In this document: in pieces, positions 6,474 to 12,424 of the stretch
Position numbering within the stretch: the stretch's first letter is position 1
Layout: every line of letters starts with the position of its first letter
NCBI GenBank assembly: GCA_003164415.1
Contig: PLTK01000118.1
Span: 727-13,150, forward strand
Reading direction: 5' to 3'
Origin: Methanobacterium sp.
GTDB lineage: Archaea; Methanobacteriota; Methanobacteria; Methanobacteriales; Methanobacteriaceae
Length of the DNA stretch: 12,424 nucleotides
Made by a program: the position numbers and the translations under genes
Notes under the pieces: model-generated
Told to the model about the DNA's origin: nothing
Databases searched by the model: none
Seen by the model: the letters and a program-made list of their open reading frames with translations, nothing else

Positions 6474-6680
6474 GTGCCAAGAAGAAGTATTGAAGTGTAC
6501 CCATGTAGATGTGGTAAAGGAAATATTAAATTGGAAAAACTTCATATTGAAGCATCAACCAACGATATTGAAAAATCATATTATTCCGCTATAACTCCTT
6601 GTTTTGTGTGTGGTGGAGTTATCGATAATCAAGATAATGATCTTTCACAGTTAGTCAATACATACGATTATTTTAATTAA
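6474..6680 (+). CDS. Small four-cysteine (zinc-ribbon-like) protein
   Basis: A 68-residue protein that I cannot assign to a named family. It has two cysteine pairs, PCRCGKG (Cys11, Cys13) and PCFVCGG (Cys43, Cys46), each followed by glycine as in zinc knuckles, so a single Zn(II) ribbon is likely. His24 lies between them and the C-terminus is acidic. The strong ribosome binding site GGGAGGG (6461-6467) serves two overlapping starts: this GTG at 6474 and an ATG at 6472 in another frame that yields only 40 residues with no recognisable pattern. I choose the GTG frame because it is longer and gives the paired-cysteine design. The gene stands alone between long gaps and is followed by a strong hairpin at 6708-6752. 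Function unknown; a nucleic-acid or protein-binding adaptor is one guess. Confidence 0.65.
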   Translation: MPRRSIEVYPCRCGKGNIKLEKLHIEASTNDIEKSYYSAITPCFVCGGVIDNQDNDLSQLVNTYDYFN

Positions 6681-6707
6681 AATTTACTTTTTTTATAGTG
6701 TAATTTG

Positions 6708-6752
6708 TTCGCTGAAGCCCATATTTTAAATATTAATAATATGGGGCGTGAA
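6708..6752 (+). ncRNA. Stable hairpin after the small cysteine gene, possible structured RNA
   Basis: CCCATATT (6718-6725) pairs perfectly with AATATGGG (6738-6745). Inside, TTAA (6726-6729) can pair with TTAA (6733-6736), leaving a 3-base loop. Outside, GC (6711-6712) pairs with GC (6746-6747) and TTC with GAA. The GC-containing stem stands out from very AT-rich surroundings and begins 28 bases after a stop codon. No long T-run follows, so it is not a standard terminator; it may stabilise the mRNA 3' end or be a small RNA. The role is inferred. Confidence 0.35.
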
Positions 6753-6953
6753 TTAAACGTTTCATACAAATCCAGATATTAACAATAACTTGATTCTAAA
6801 TAGGTATTTTCTACTAGGAAAAAGTGTCTATGTTAACATTAAACTATCCACGATCTAAAAAAATAAATTAATGAAAATATCAACAAATATTTAGAATATC
6901 GTTTGCCCCGTCTGTATGTTATTTATAAAAAAATTGATTGAATATTTAAAAAT

Positions 6954-6982
6954 AAAAAAAATTATGAGTAAAATAAACTCAT
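6954..6982 (-). terminator. Hairpin plus T8 terminator of the DUF2098 gene
   Basis: On the minus strand, 7 bases after the stop codon, ATGAGT and ACTCAT form a perfect 6-bp stem with a 7-base loop, followed within two bases by eight Ts. This is a textbook intrinsic-type terminator and the clearest one in the window. Confidence 0.7.
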
Positions 6983-6989
6983 GAATAAA

Positions 6990-7325
6990 TCATCCACCAC
7001 CATCACAGAGTTCATTGCTCATATCAACATCTTCAAATTTGCTTTTAGCTTTATCGATTTTATCCTTAACACTTTCCTCTGAATCAGTGTCTTTTTGTGT
7101 TTTCTCTGATTTAAAAATGGTATGATTCTTCATTTTATTGTATTCTGTTTCACCAATAACCTCAAGAGAGTTAGTTTTATACCATAAATCCGTTGTATCT
7201 AAGAGTACCCACGTTCCTTGATCATCAGTTCTAAAATCCACAGCTTCCCCAGCACTGCCAGTACCTGTGTATCTTACATGGACTCCTTTTTGAATTGGTT
7301 TTCCACGCACATCCTCAACTTCCAT
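6990..7325 (-). CDS. DUF2098 family protein with charged tail
   Basis: A 111-residue protein whose first 65 residues match DUF2098, a small beta-rich archaeal family of unknown function: GKPIxxGxxVRYxGTGSAGEAVDF (residues 8-31), then GTWVLLDTTDLWYKTNSLEVI (37-57). Residues 66-111 form a low-complexity Lys/Glu/Asp tail, probably disordered, that ends in CDGGG. The ATG at 7325 is fixed by an excellent GGGGTGAT ribosome binding site five bases upstream. The PRC-barrel gene lies 60 bases upstream on the same strand, but a TATA-like palindrome between them could give this gene its own start. A clear terminator follows. The pairing with a PRC-barrel gene hints at a shared role; that is inference. 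Confidence 0.82.
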   Translation of the reverse strand: MEVEDVRGKPIQKGVHVRYTGTGSAGEAVDFRTDDQGTWVLLDTTDLWYKTNSLEVIGETEYNKMKNHTIFKSEKTQKDTDSEESVKDKIDKAKSKFEDVDMSNELCDGGG

Positions 7326-7375
7326 CTGAAATCACCCCACTTATACTAAAAAAAATTAATATGTATTCATTATTA

Positions 7376-7385
7376 TTTTATAAAA
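7376..7385 (-). promoter_or_regulatory. TATA-like palindrome upstream of the DUF2098 gene
   Basis: TTTTATAAAA lies directly after the PRC-barrel stop codon, 51-60 bases before the DUF2098 start. It could set transcription near 7355, giving a leader of about 30 bases with the GGGGTGAT site. An eight-T run at 7348-7355 may also end PRC-barrel transcripts there. Confidence 0.35.
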
Positions 7386-7619
7386 TTAATCGACCAAAAT
7401 ATCTTCCTTGTCAATGTTGAGTACCAAATATTCACCTAACACATCTATCTGATCTGGTTTAATCTCAATATCCTTTCTCCTAATTCCAAATTCATTAGCA
7501 GATATAGTTATAACATTAATTATACCTTCCACCGGGTCTATAAACATGTCAGAGACTTTGCCTATTTCAAATGCATTTTTATCCAATACTCTAGTTCCTA
7601 GAAATTCGCTAACCTTCAT
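7386..7619 (-). CDS. PRC-barrel domain protein
   Basis: A 77-residue single-domain PRC-barrel protein, a small beta-barrel that in other proteins binds RNA or reaction-centre partners. The pattern is clear: a start like MKVSEFLGTRVLDKNAxEIGKVxDxxID (residues 1-28), then EGIINVITI, GIRRKDIEI, a DQIDVLGEYLVLNI segment and the closing DKEDIL. This matches stand-alone archaeal PRC-barrel proteins, which are usually 75-90 residues and present in several copies per methanogen genome. The ATG at 7619 has AAGGTG upstream as ribosome binding site. A TATA-like TTTAATAATA on the minus strand near 7655-7664, with palindrome CCATTA-T-TAATGG just beyond it (7672-7684), probably forms its promoter. It precedes the DUF2098 gene on the same strand. 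Confidence 0.88.
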   Translation of the reverse strand: MKVSEFLGTRVLDKNAFEIGKVSDMFIDPVEGIINVITISANEFGIRRKDIEIKPDQIDVLGEYLVLNIDKEDILVD

Positions 7620-7998
7620 TGAAACACCTTTATATGTGATATGTTTTTCATGTATTATTAAATTTTTCAGCCCATTATTAATGGATTAATTGATGATTTT
7701 ACTAATATTAATAGTTAGTTATTCTTTAATTTAAGTTATTTTAACGTTATCTATCCTTATATTTAATCACTAATTTCAATATAAAAATCTGTAAAAGATA
7801 AATAGATTGCTGATATCAAATTTCATGTTTACCATCTCGACTAAAAAGGATTCAAATCGTTTGTTAATTTATGGTAGAAATTAAAAGTAGTAGATCGGGT
7901 TTAATCCATATCTATGTAGAAATATATACCTTATTTATATAAAATAATTTCAAATAACTAGTTAGTTGTATTTAATAAAATGTCGGGGGTGTATGTAA
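7620..7998. other. 379-base divergent gap holding two promoters
   Basis: The gap between the minus-strand PRC-barrel gene and the plus-strand DUF4013 gene. It holds the PRC-barrel promoter with palindrome CCATTA-T-TAATGG at 7672-7684, and the DUF4013 promoter at 7934-7964. I see no coding frame or folded RNA in 7700-7930. Confidence 0.5.
7934..7964 (+). promoter_or_regulatory. TATA box and palindrome upstream of the DUF4013 gene
   Basis: TTTATATAAAA (7934-7944) is a strong TATA box, placing transcription start near 7965 and giving a leader of about 34 bases. A perfect palindrome TAACTAGTTA (7955-7964) lies between box and start, a position suited to a repressor. The leader carries GGGGGTG (7985-7991) as ribosome binding site. 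Confidence 0.5.
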
Positions 7999-8892
7999 AT
8001 GAACATAGGAGAAATTATAGGCGATGCAGTGAAATATCCACTGTCAGACCCTAAAAAGCTATTTATATTTGGAATTATTTTTGTGTTTGCAACGCTTTAT
8101 TCGAATTTCATGACTACAGGTGTTGCTAATTTACCATTAGTACTATTTTTAATTTTAATAGCATTGCTAGCTTTCATATTAATATTTGGATATGAAATTC
8201 GAATCTTAAGAGCTACATTGGTGGGTCTAAGTGAACTTCCTGAATTTGATGATCCAATGGATATGTTTGTTGACGGTCTTAAAGTCGTTGTAGTAGGCAT
8301 AGTTTATACAATTCCATTGACAATTATTTTAGGTCTTTTATTTTTAGTATTATTCACTGCATTAGGTGGCTTTACGAACTTTTCACCAATTAGTGGAGTT
8401 TCTGCTGTACTTATGGGGATTTTTATCATTCTTGTATTTTTAATTGTTCTTTTGATCTATCCGTTCATATTGATGTCGTTGACAAATATGGTTTACAATA
8501 AAAGTGAAATTGAAGCGGCCTTTAAATTTGGTGATATCTTCAATAAAATCTCTAATATTGGATGGGGCAATTTTATAGTATGGTATGTTGTTACGGGAAT
8601 AATTTATCTGATCTTGCTGGTAATAGGTTTAATTATAATTGGCTTCTTTAATTTAATCAATCTGAAAATTATTGGAGGCGTATTATATCCATTAATAATA
8701 GGTTCATATATGGCACTTTTCCTCTACAGATCTACAGCATTATTTTACATGTCTGGAAATTATATGACAGGAGACCTTGGTTATCTGGAATGTGAAAACT
8801 GCAAAGGATCCTATGAATTGTTGGATGGAGAATCGCCAGACGATTTCAGCCAATGTGAGTGCGGTGGAAAATTAGTTTACTCAAGAAAATAG
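7999..8892 (+). CDS. DUF4013 membrane protein with C-terminal zinc ribbon
   Basis: A 297-residue integral membrane protein of the DUF4013 family, function unknown. The N-terminal MNIGEIIGDAVKYPLSDPKKL is typical of the family. About six membrane segments are visible, near residues 21-40, 45-66, 93-122, 130-157, 188-220 and 222-247. The C-terminal 35 residues are a separate zinc-ribbon-like tail with CxxC (265, 268) and CxCGG (286, 288), separated by LLDGESPDDF. Tails of this kind recur in methanobacterial proteins as far as I recall. The ATG at 7999 follows GGGGGTG by 7 bases; a one-codon ORF, ATGTAA, occupies 7993-7998 directly before it. The gene has its own promoter and a hairpin-plus-T8 terminator, so it looks monocistronic. 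Confidence 0.88.
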   Translation: MNIGEIIGDAVKYPLSDPKKLFIFGIIFVFATLYSNFMTTGVANLPLVLFLILIALLAFILIFGYEIRILRATLVGLSELPEFDDPMDMFVDGLKVVVVGIVYTIPLTIILGLLFLVLFTALGGFTNFSPISGVSAVLMGIFIILVFLIVLLIYPFILMSLTNMVYNKSEIEAAFKFGDIFNKISNIGWGNFIVWYVVTGIIYLILLVIGLIIIGFFNLINLKIIGGVLYPLIIGSYMALFLYRSTALFYMSGNYMTGDLGYLECENCKGSYELLDGESPDDFSQCECGGKLVYSRK

Positions 8893-8909
8893 GAATTTAA
8901 ACAGATATT

Positions 8910-8966
8910 TATATGTAATATTTCAGTTGGCTCATTGAACATGATTACATATATCCCCTTTTTTTT
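8910..8966 (+). terminator. 10-bp hairpin plus T8 after the DUF4013 gene
   Basis: TATATGTAAT (8910-8919) pairs perfectly with ATTACATATA (8944-8953). TTCA and TGAA can pair inside the 24-base loop. ATCCCC-like bases and then eight Ts (8959-8966) follow, starting 67 bases after the stop codon. Confidence 0.55.
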
Positions 8967-9231
8967 AGTTATTTTAAATAGCATGGTGGATACAGAAATT
9001 TAAGGACATAATCCTCTAAATTTTGATGATTATGATGTAATATTTTTATATAATAGATCGTTTCTCGTTTAAATGGGAGTTGAGGTTCTTTTCTATTAAT
9101 TCTTAGACCAACACCTATTAAGTAACATCTAGGGAATAAAAAAACCTTTTACATCATAATTCTAATCAAATAAAACCGATGAATCCTTTAATATCATCTG
9201 AGTTGTACTCTGAAATCCATGATTAAATCCT

Positions 9232-9256
9232 ATCCACGGGTAGAACATCCATGGGT
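9232..9256 (+). repeat. Two ATCCAYGGGT direct repeats
   Basis: ATCCACGGGT (9232-9241) and ATCCATGGGT (9247-9256) differ at one base and are 15 bases apart. Each is itself nearly palindromic around CCATGG. They lie about 115-125 bases upstream of the protease TATA boxes, so a regulator site is possible but distant. Confidence 0.35.
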
Positions 9257-9370
9257 CTAAACATGATATAATTACAATTAAATAATTTAGAAACTAATAA
9301 TAGTATAAAGATTCAAAAAATAATTACCAAATTTCCAGATCTTTCATTGTTATGGGTCAGTTGAGTCGAT

Positions 9371-9390
9371 ATTTAATAGAATATATAAAA
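9371..9390 (+). promoter_or_regulatory. Overlapping TATA boxes of the protease gene
   Basis: ATTTAATA (9371-9378) and ATATATAAAA (9381-9390) both match archaeal TATA boxes. The first predicts a start near 9400 with AGGTG (9400-9404) at the extreme 5' end; the second predicts a nearly leaderless transcript starting about 9411. The sequence does not decide between them. Confidence 0.45.
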
Positions 9391-9413
9391 AAAACAGATA
9401 GGTGTACAAAAAA

Positions 9414-10469
9414 ATGAAATACTCCTTTAAAATCTTTAGTGTATTTGGAATACCTATAGAACTCCATATTTCATTCTTAGCTCTTATAGTTTTAATTTAT
9501 ATAATTGCATTGTTTAATTTTGTTCCCTCTATAAATCTCTTAACTGCTGTTTTAATAACTCTATTATTTGCAACGGTTGTTTTACACGAGTTAAGTCATT
9601 CATATTTTGCAAGACGTTATGGTATTAAAATTGAAAGAATAGTACTCCTACCTATTGGTGGAGTATCTGAAATGGAAGAACTACCAAAGGATCCGGCACA
9701 GGAATTAAGAATTTCATTAGCAGGTCCCGTTGCTAACCTTGTTATTGCTGCAGTGAGCTTTGTTGTTCTAATAATACTTAGACCGTACCTGTCTACTGTA
9801 CTGATTGGTGCACTCTACTACTTTATAGTAGTAAACGTGCTTTTAGGTTTATTTAACCTTCTACCAGCATTTCCAATGGATGGTGGAAGAATATTAAGGG
9901 CATTTCTAGCCGAAAGAATGAGTTTTATTAAGGCAACTAAACAAGCTGCAACTATTGGTAAACAGTTTGCAATTATAATGGCCATAGTTGGAGTTTTCTT
10001 TAACTTTTTTTTGATTTTAATCGCCATATTTGTATATGTTGGAGCAGACTCAGAATATAAATCAGTTGTTGTATCCACCTTGTTAGGTGATGATATGGTC
10101 AAGGATATTATGACAACAGATGTACATACATTATCACCTGAAAACACAATCCAAGATACACTTCATACCATGTTCAGCGAGAAACATATGGGATACCCTG
10201 TTATGGATAATGGGACGCTGGTTGGGATTGTTACATTTGAAGATATTTCAAAGGTTCCAGAGGATAAACGAGAGAAACCTATAGGAGAAGTTATGAGCAC
10301 CGAATTGATCACATCAGATCCTAAAGAAGGTCTCGTACAGACCATTGAAAAACTTAATAAGAACAGAATTGGTAGGGTTCCAGTTTTAAAAGATGACAAA
10401 TTGGTTGGAATCGTTTCAAAGACAGATATTACCAACACACTCCAGAAAAGAGAACTTAAATTGGATTAA
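9414..10469 (+). CDS. Site-2-type M50 zinc metalloprotease with two CBS domains
   Basis: A 351-residue membrane-embedded metalloprotease of the M50B family, cleaving unknown membrane-anchored substrates within the bilayer. The zinc site is HELSH (residues 58-62) with the third ligand in NLLPAFPMDGG (148-158, Asp156). The membrane segments around 18-36, 42-64, 103-122, 128-150 and 184-210 fit the site-2 protease core. Two CBS domains follow (about 228-280 and 290-346), with typical VMSTELITSDP and GRVPVLKDDKLVGIVSKTDI strands; they probably bind an adenine nucleotide and control activity, as proposed for the methanogen homolog MJ0392. I place the start at ATG 9414, nine bases after AGGTG; the in-frame GTG at 9402 lies inside that ribosome binding site. 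A T8 run follows the stop. The elp3 gene lies downstream with its own promoter region. Confidence 0.93.
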   Translation: MKYSFKIFSVFGIPIELHISFLALIVLIYIIALFNFVPSINLLTAVLITLLFATVVLHELSHSYFARRYGIKIERIVLLPIGGVSEMEELPKDPAQELRISLAGPVANLVIAAVSFVVLIILRPYLSTVLIGALYYFIVVNVLLGLFNLLPAFPMDGGRILRAFLAERMSFIKATKQAATIGKQFAIIMAIVGVFFNFFLILIAIFVYVGADSEYKSVVVSTLLGDDMVKDIMTTDVHTLSPENTIQDTLHTMFSEKHMGYPVMDNGTLVGIVTFEDISKVPEDKREKPIGEVMSTELITSDPKEGLVQTIEKLNKNRIGRVPVLKDDKLVGIVSKTDITNTLQKRELKLD

Positions 10470-10475
10470 CAATAA

Positions 10476-10483
10476 TTTTTTTT
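10476..10483 (+). terminator. T8 run after the protease gene
   Basis: Eight Ts begin 7 bases after the stop codon. No stem precedes them, but archaeal RNA polymerase can terminate on a U-run alone. Confidence 0.4.
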
Positions 10484-10518
10484 AACATAACTATATTTAT
10501 TTTATTTTTAACGTGATT

Positions 10519-10600
10519 ATATGGATAGAAATAGATAGTTTAGAAAATAAAATTTAAAATACAAAACAAAGTTTATTATAACAAATCAAAATATCCATAT
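10519..10600 (+). promoter_or_regulatory. elp3 promoter region bracketed by a 9-bp inverted repeat
   Basis: ATATGGATA (10519-10527) and TATCCATAT (10592-10600) are perfect inverted copies 64 bases apart. A TATA-like TTTATTATAA (10572-10581) lies between them, predicting a start near the right arm. The elp3 leader would then be about 50 bases and carry AGGAGAT (10637-10643). Confidence 0.35.
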
Positions 10601-10650
10601 TCAGGATAGATGTATCATATCAAAATTAAACTTTATAGGAGATTTTATTC

Positions 10651-12279
10651 ATGGAAAATGCCTGCAGATTCATAATCAACGAAATAATGGAGGGAAATGT
10701 CAAATCAAAAAAAGACCTTGAAAAACTTAAGTTAAAGGCATGCAGAGATTTCAAACTCATGGCGTTTATGAGCAATTCACTACTTCTTGAAAATGCAACA
10801 CCCTCAGAAAGGGCAAAAATATCTCCATTAATACGTAAAAAACCTACAAGGACAATTTCAGGAGTTGCGGTTGTTGCTGTTATGTGCAAACCCCATAAAT
10901 GTCCGCATGGAAGATGTAATTACTGTCCAGAAAGTGAAATAGCACCGCCAAGTTATACGGGGGAAGAACCCGCTGCCTTGAGGGCACGTATGTTTGATTT
11001 TGATCCGTACAGACAGACATACAACAGATTATTACAGCTTGAAAGCATAGGACACCCTATTGATAAGGTCGAACTCATCGTAATGGGAGGTACATTCCCA
11101 TCCTACTTCACATGTTACCAGGAATGGTTTGTAACAAGATGTATCGAAGCAATGAATAACTATGGTTTAACCAGCGAAGATACGAAAATTTCTATTCGTA
11201 ATGGTGGTATTTTAACCATCCCCACTAAGTTCAGCTACCTTGAAGACGTTCAAACAGCAAATGAAATGTCCTCTGTGAGATGTGTTGGCATGACATTTGA
11301 AACACGACCAGACTACGCCAAAATACCCGACGTAGATCGAATGCTACAACTAGGAGTTACAAGGGTTGAATTAGGTGTGCAAACCATATACAATTTTATT
11401 TATAAACGTATCGAAAGAGGTCACAGGGTTTCAGATGTTGTAGAATCTACAAGAATACTAAGAGATTCTGGACTGAAGGTGGCCATGCATCTGATGCCCG
11501 GTCTGTTTTCAGATACTGAAAGGGATATGAGAATATTCCATCGTATCTTTGAGGATGATAACTTCAAACCAGATATGCTTAAGATATATCCCTGCCTAGT
11601 CACAAAGGGATCCGAATTCTATGATCTATGGAAAAAAGGAAATTACACACCCTACACAACCGAAGAAGCAGTAGATTTAATAGTAAATATCAAAAAAATG
11701 CTCCCTAAATGGGTTAGAACCATGCGTATACAGCGTGACATACCATCACAACTTATAGAAGCAGGAGTTAAAAAATCAAATTTAGGAGAACTTGTCTATA
11801 ATAAACTCGCCAAAGAAAATGCCAAATGCCAGTGCATCAGATGCAGGGAAGTGGGTCACCAAGGAGTTGGTGTAAACCCAGTTTTAGGAGATATTAAATT
11901 AATGAAAGAAGAATACAATGCAGGTAGGGGACGTGAAATATTTTTATCATATGAAGATCCGTTAAGTGATATTTTAATTGGATTTTTAAGACTTAGAATA
12001 CCCTCCAATCTAGCACATAGAAAAGAAGTCGACGAAAAAACAGCAATAGTCCGAGAACTTCATGTATATGGACAAATGGCAGAATTAGGCCAGAAAACGG
12101 ATGAAATATGGCAACATATGGGATTTGGAGAAGATTTACTGGCAGAAGCTGAGAATATAGCATTGGAAACCTATGATAAAAATAAATTGCTCATAATTAG
12201 TGGTGTAGGAGCACGTAATTATTACAGAAAATTTGGTTATGAAAGAGAAGGTCCTTATATGTCTAAAATCCTTAAATAA
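10651..12279 (+). CDS. elp3: Archaeal Elp3, tRNA wobble-uridine carboxymethyl transferase
   Basis: A 542-residue radical SAM enzyme with an acetyltransferase domain. Archaeal Elp3 acts without the other Elongator subunits, forming 5-carboxymethyl on U34 of certain tRNAs from acetyl-CoA. The cluster motif CX9CX2C is Cys79, Cys89 and Cys92 in CKPHKCPHGRCNYC, followed by the family block SYTGEEPAALRARMFDFDPY (101-120). Later blocks are MGGTFPS (145-151), VELGVQTIYN and GLKVAMHLMPG in the barrel, then the cysteine-rich CQCIRCREVGH Zn segment. The C-terminal GNAT part carries RELHVYG (468-474) and the CoA loop GVGARNYYRKFGY (518-530). Length is normal. The start at 10651 is set by AGGAGAT seven bases upstream. 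deoC follows 56 bases after the stop with no T-run between, so read-through is plausible. Confidence 0.96.
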   Translation: MENACRFIINEIMEGNVKSKKDLEKLKLKACRDFKLMAFMSNSLLLENATPSERAKISPLIRKKPTRTISGVAVVAVMCKPHKCPHGRCNYCPESEIAPPSYTGEEPAALRARMFDFDPYRQTYNRLLQLESIGHPIDKVELIVMGGTFPSYFTCYQEWFVTRCIEAMNNYGLTSEDTKISIRNGGILTIPTKFSYLEDVQTANEMSSVRCVGMTFETRPDYAKIPDVDRMLQLGVTRVELGVQTIYNFIYKRIERGHRVSDVVESTRILRDSGLKVAMHLMPGLFSDTERDMRIFHRIFEDDNFKPDMLKIYPCLVTKGSEFYDLWKKGNYTPYTTEEAVDLIVNIKKMLPKWVRTMRIQRDIPSQLIEAGVKKSNLGELVYNKLAKENAKCQCIRCREVGHQGVGVNPVLGDIKLMKEEYNAGRGREIFLSYEDPLSDILIGFLRLRIPSNLAHRKEVDEKTAIVRELHVYGQMAELGQKTDEIWQHMGFGEDLLAEAENIALETYDKNKLLIISGVGARNYYRKFGYEREGPYMSKILK

Positions 12280-12335
12280 TAATATTGGGTAGTTTTCATA
12301 AAATCATGTACCAAAAAATATAGGAGTTGATTTGT

Positions 12336-12424
12336 TTGATATCCCCTGAAGAACTTGCAGGAATGATAGACCATACAAATATAAAGCCAAATGCAAACAA
12401 GAATGATATAAAAAAACTTTGTAA
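12336..12424 (+). CDS. deoC: Deoxyribose-phosphate aldolase, 5' end only
   Basis: The first 29 codons of a class I aldolase that splits 2-deoxy-D-ribose 5-phosphate to glyceraldehyde 3-phosphate and acetaldehyde. The recognisable part is ELAGMIDHTNIKPNANKNDIKKLC, matching the DeoC N-terminal block (IDHTxLKPxAT, then DIxxLC); the catalytic lysines lie beyond the window. The start is taken as TTG 12336, giving (M)ISPEELAGMIDHT, nine bases after AGGAG (12322-12326). No ATG or GTG in frame gives a complete N-terminus: the only ATG in frame, seven codons in, would cut into the conserved block. It is probably in one transcription unit with elp3. Confidence 0.85.
   Translation, partial: MISPEELAGMIDHTNIKPNANKNDIKKLC

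Larger units (their letters stand above)
6681..6989. other. 309-base convergent gap with a hairpin and a terminator
   Basis: The gap between the small cysteine gene (plus) and the DUF2098 gene (minus). It holds the hairpin at 6708-6752 and the minus-strand terminator at 6954-6982. The central part, 6760-6950, shows no gene or clear structure. Confidence 0.5.
8893..9413. other. 521-base gap before the M50 protease gene
   Basis: The gap starts with the DUF4013 terminator and ends with the protease promoter. In between, the only pattern I can support is the pair of ATCCAYGGGT repeats at 9232-9256. Short frames here lack ribosome binding sites and coding character; I see nothing else in 8970-9230. 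Confidence 0.5.

Noticed and set aside
6681..6989. A tRNA or attachment site in the gaps
   Set aside because: No cloverleaf-like arms, GTTCRA T-loop or CCA-type end was seen in this or the other gaps, and no integrase gene is present.
9402..9413. GTG 9402 as the start of the M50 protease
   Set aside because: The GTG is part of AGGTG, the probable ribosome binding site, and ATG 9414 gives the usual MKYSFKIFSVFGIP start.
9818..10438. Minus-strand frames opposite the protease and its CBS domains
   Set aside because: Shadows of a well-supported gene, without ribosome binding sites or recognisable domains.
10626..10889. Minus-strand 87-codon frame over the elp3 start
   Set aside because: It overlaps the confidently placed elp3 N-terminus and its ribosome binding site and shows no coding pattern of its own.

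Overview
The window looks like chromosomal DNA of a hydrogenotrophic methanogen, most likely Methanobacterium or a close relative in Methanobacteriales. The evidence is strong A+T richness, archaeal TATA boxes, ribosome binding sites of the GGAG / GGGGTGAT type, A/T-ending codons, and a gene set typical of that order: Hel308, DUF2115, DUF2098, DUF4013, PRC-barrel, M50-CBS protease and archaeal Elp3. The species call is inference; no rRNA or other marker is present.

Layout. Left block (1-3122, + strand): the 3' nine-tenths of a Hel308 DNA helicase followed by two tandem DUF2115 paralogs. Middle block (about 3120-9400): low coding density, mixed strands and six gene-poor gaps of roughly 300-520 bases. 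It holds two adjacent DUF488-type genes on the minus strand (one normal, one strongly diverged), a coiled-coil protein whose reading frame fits an AUA start codon best, a TIGR00027-type SAM methyltransferase, a tiny four-cysteine protein, a PRC-barrel / DUF2098 pair, and a DUF4013 membrane protein with a C-terminal zinc ribbon. Right block (9414-12424, + strand): an M50 site-2 protease with two CBS domains, the tRNA-modifying enzyme Elp3, and the first 29 codons of deoC (deoxyribose-phosphate aldolase).

The outer blocks look like ordinary housekeeping backbone (DNA repair, tRNA wobble modification, membrane proteolysis, deoxyribose phosphate metabolism). The middle block looks like a lineage-specific accessory stretch with many single-gene transcription units, several with recognisable promoters and U-run terminators. 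I see no transposase, integrase, CRISPR array, tRNA or rRNA.

I did not find an obvious multi-gene novel system. The points most worth checking are the apparent AUA start at 4345 with palindromes packed into its promoter, an orphan copy of that promoter's TATA element followed by hairpins in an otherwise empty gap, a stable hairpin at 6708-6752, the diverged DUF488 copy, and two overlapping start codons sharing one ribosome binding site at 6472-6476.
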